The notes beneath the pieces were generated by a model. The model was not told the DNA's origin, made no database searches, and saw nothing but the letters and a program-made list of their open reading frames with translations. From Bacteroidota bacterium (GTDB lineage Bacteria; Bacteroidota; Bacteroidia; Bacteroidales; VadinHA17), in the NCBI GenBank assembly GCA_029547705.1, contig JAKPOU010000042.1, forward strand, positions 339,271 to 403,270: DNA of 64,000 nucleotides, written 5' to 3'. The position numbers and the translations under genes were made by a program. This document shows, piece after piece, positions 61,821 to 64,000 of the stretch. Position 1 is the stretch's first letter; each line of letters begins with the position of its first letter.

Positions 61821-62690
61821 TCAGTCGATCTGTACCTCAGCTAGCACCGGAAGATGATCGGAAGGGTGATAGAGGTTGAAGGAATCGGTCAGTGTCCCGT
61901 GGCGAAGTACCTTAACTTTATTGTTTATGAAAATAAAGTCAATGGCTCCCGTCAGATTGGCTTTTACAGGGAAGCCTGTAAAGGTTCCGTCCGGTCCGTA
62001 GTGCTGTGTAAGTGATTTGTCCCTGGCATCATCGAGCACTTTCAGGACAGACTGAATGGGTGCCGCTGTTTTTGCAAGATTGAAATCGCCTGTAAAAATC
62101 ACTGCCAGGTTTTCCTTGTTTATCAGGGCCATTCTTTCAAGAATCAGCCGGACGCCCTCCTGCCTTGCCTTGTTTCCCCGATGGTCGAGATGCGTGTTAA
62201 AGACGAGGAATTTTTTCCCGGTAATATTATCCTTCAGTTTTATCCAGGTACATGTACGGTTGCAGGCGGCATCCCAGCCCAGTCCCGGTTTCTCGGGCGT
62301 TTCGCTAAGCCAGAACATACCATCATCAAGTTTGGTGAATCTCTTTTTGCTGTAAAAGACTGACATGTGTTCCCCCTCTCTTTTTCCGTCATCGCGTCCG
62401 ACTCCTACATGACCGAAATCCGGGAAAGCAGCAACAAGATCATCCATCTGTTCCGGCAAAGCTTCCTGTACATTGAAAATATCGGCCCTGTGAAATTTCA
62501 GAAGTCCGGCCACCCTGTCCTTACGGAACGGCCAGGCATTTTCACCATCCGATGAAGTGTTAAGCCTGATGTTGTAGGTAATGATATTGAAAGGTGTTTC
62601 TTTTTTCGATTGTCCGTAAGTGTTGCTTCCCGCTGCAATAATGAATGCGGCTATAACAGCCAGAACAGTTATGGATTTATTTTTCTTCAT
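61821..62690 (-). CDS. Exported endonuclease/exonuclease/phosphatase-family protein
   Basis: A 289-residue protein with a Sec signal (residues 1-27). The EEP fold is clear: IITYNIRLNTSSDGENAW at the start, the metal Glu in FNVQEALPEQ, FNTHLDHRG, FTGDFNLAK and the terminal SDHLPVLAEV. The exported Bacteroidota branch is usually assumed to act on phosphodiesters or phosphorylated sugars outside the cytoplasm; no specific substrate can be assigned. It stands alone, with about 650 bp of non-coding DNA behind it. Confidence 0.9.
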   Translation of the reverse strand: MKKNKSITVLAVIAAFIIAAGSNTYGQSKKETPFNIITYNIRLNTSSDGENAWPFRKDRVAGLLKFHRADIFNVQEALPEQMDDLVAAFPDFGHVGVGRDDGKREGEHMSVFYSKKRFTKLDDGMFWLSETPEKPGLGWDAACNRTCTWIKLKDNITGKKFLVFNTHLDHRGNKARQEGVRLILERMALINKENLAVIFTGDFNLAKTAAPIQSVLKVLDDARDKSLTQHYGPDGTFTGFPVKANLTGAIDFIFINNKVKVLRHGTLTDSFNLYHPSDHLPVLAEVQID

Positions 62691-63340
62691 CAGTATTGAA
62701 TTTTAAAAATTAAGGACTTACAAAGTTTTTCTTCCGGAAATAATATGCAAATACAGTGTGTTTCCAAGGTGTACGGTTTGACCTGATTTTAGCTGCCGGC
62801 CAGTATTTTTTCCTGGATTCCGGCAGGACGGCATTACATGGTCAATATTAGGAAAAACTATCAAACAAGTTTTAAAGAAAAGAAAAAAACTTCAATACTT
62901 TGTCATATTCCTCCATCCGGTATTCCGGATCAGACCTGTGTTCATCAGCCTTGCAGCCGAAGCCCCATAACTGTGTCATTTACGCAAAAAACCAGTTCAT
63001 CCAATATTTTCTTCTCTTGGTCAAATAAAATTACATTTCTCCTTCAAATACTATAAATTAGATGTTGATTTTAAAAAGAGGCTGGGCATTACATACGTTT
63101 CATCGACCTTTCCGGAATCTGAAAGGAAAGATATTTTTATCATTTGAATATCCTGATTTTATGTAAAGCTCTGCAGGCCTCAGGCAGTGTTGGCCATGCT
63201 CTTGTCGGCACATTCCGGTGTGACTGACGGGGCGATAGCATGTCCGGATCCGGAAAATAGGATTAAGAATCCAGGATTATATCCGGTTCTCTTGTTTTTA
63301 CTTCCTTAAATCCTCTATCATTAACCGTAAACATCATACC
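62691..63340. other. 650-bp gap without a supported gene
   Basis: This stretch contains the 5' regions of the two divergent genes on either side. It is AT-rich around 62830-63070. A 72-codon open frame at 62838-63056 has low-complexity composition and no family resemblance. No hairpin, leader peptide or exact TAnnTTTG/TTG pair was found. Confidence 0.5.
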
Positions 63341-64000
63341 ATGAAACAATTCTACCGCAACACAGGCAGTTCTGTCAGAATATTACAGAAATTTTGTTTG
63401 GCAATGTTTCTGGGGAGTATGTTTTTATTTCTCAATGCTGAACTCTACGGACAGGAGTGTGATAATCCATCCGTTCTGGTACTAGGCGCGGCATCCGGCA
63501 GCACCTGCGGGACACATCCGCTGACGGTGGAAAATAATGAATTCGGTGGCGGTGCAATAAGCGTTACTATAAGCACGAATGGTTCTGGTACTTTGGATCA
63601 GGAAATAATTGATGTTTCACCTTTTTCATTTACATACAACCCTGCCGTAGCGGATGCGGGTTCTACTGTAACCATTACCGTGACAGCAAATAATCCTGAT
63701 CAGGAGTGTGAAGTGCTTACATCAGTTTTTTTATTGCATGTCAATACTGTTCCTGATACACCTTCGGCATCGAATAACGGACCTCTCTGTGAAGGGGAAA
63801 CACTGAATCTTTTCACTTCCACAGAAATAGAAGGAATATATAACTGGACCGGCCCCGACGGATTTACATCTACCCAGCAGAATCCCAGCATTGCGAATGT
63901 CACAACTGCAGCATCGGGTACTTATTCTGTTACAGTAACAGTTGCCGGCTGTACCAGTAATGCCGGAACCACTGAAGTCAGGGTAAATGCAATTCCTCAG
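63341..64000 (+). CDS. Secreted Ig/PKD-like repeat protein, 3' end outside window
   Basis: The frame opens at the ATG at 63341 and runs 220 codons to the window edge without a stop. A long signal peptide (about residues 18-40, ending NAELYGQE) is followed by beta-rich adhesin-type sequence with paired cysteines and a domain reading LCEGETLNLFTSTEIEGIYN, then W-G-P-D-G-F and SGTYSVTVTVAGC. These are typical of the PKD/Ig-like repeats in large Bacteroidota surface proteins, many of which are carried by type IX secretion with a C-terminal sorting domain. The missing C terminus means the secretion route is an assumption. Confidence 0.85.
   Translation, partial: MKQFYRNTGSSVRILQKFCLAMFLGSMFLFLNAELYGQECDNPSVLVLGAASGSTCGTHPLTVENNEFGGGAISVTISTNGSGTLDQEIIDVSPFSFTYNPAVADAGSTVTITVTANNPDQECEVLTSVFLLHVNTVPDTPSASNNGPLCEGETLNLFTSTEIEGIYNWTGPDGFTSTQQNPSIANVTTAASGTYSVTVTVAGCTSNAGTTEVRVNAIPQ

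Noticed and set aside
62838-63056. 72-codon open frame in the gap before the adhesin gene
   Set aside because: No family resemblance, no promoter or ribosome site, and composition like the surrounding non-coding DNA.

Overview
The window comes from a member of the Bacteroidota, probably a free-living or sediment/gut Bacteroidales/Marinilabiliales-type organism. The signs are a SusC/SusD pair, Sec- or Tat-exported sugar-active enzymes in numbers typical of the phylum, a lone CarboxypepD-plus-plug protein, a bifunctional DAHP synthase/chorismate mutase, a fused hisB, and promoters of the TTG-N18/19-TAnnTTTG type. No rRNA, tRNA, CRISPR array or insertion sequence was seen.

Bases 1-2780 hold the end of a catabolic operon (Gfo/Idh/MocA oxidoreductase, DUF6807 protein, NIPSNAP lipoprotein), closed by a strong hairpin. 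Bases 2789-29493 are an amino-acid biosynthesis island in which every gene lies on the minus strand. In transcription order it contains an isoleucine/leucine/valine operon (ilvD-ilvB-ilvN-ilvC-leuA-leuC-leuD-cimA-leuB), a complete eight-gene histidine operon (hisG-D-C-B-H-A-F-IE), a Phe/Tyr operon (pheA, aminotransferase, tyrA, DAHP synthase-chorismate mutase, aroA) and a lone TrpB2-type tryptophan synthase beta chain.

The most informative result is that each of these four transcription units begins with its own ribosome-mediated attenuator, none of which is in a normal gene call. Each has a leader peptide followed by an intrinsic terminator just before the first structural gene: WWW before trpB, YFFFFYF before pheA, HHHH before hisG, and an Ile/Leu/Val-rich peptide before ilvD. 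In all four I can also trace a competing antiterminator, and in three a 1:2 helix. Isoleucine appears to be made through citramalate (CimA), because no threonine deaminase is present here.

Bases 29700-62690 are an accessory glycan/sugar region, mostly on the plus strand. It holds a GH2-like protein that has lost most of its catalytic barrel, an STN-domain/esterase fusion, GH92, a zinc alcohol dehydrogenase without structural-zinc cysteines, three further Gfo/Idh/MocA oxidoreductases, four sugar-phosphate-isomerase-like TIM barrels, an amidohydrolase, CstA, an SGNH hydrolase, an exported NagA-like protein, a SusC/SusD pair, a barrel-less plug protein, a DUF6057 membrane protein, a tandem esterase, a second DUF6807 protein and an exported endonuclease/exonuclease/phosphatase-family protein. 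The repeated combination of exported oxidoreductase and exported isomerase suggests oxidative processing of sugars or glycosides in the periplasm; that is inference. The window ends inside a large secreted Ig/PKD-like adhesin gene.
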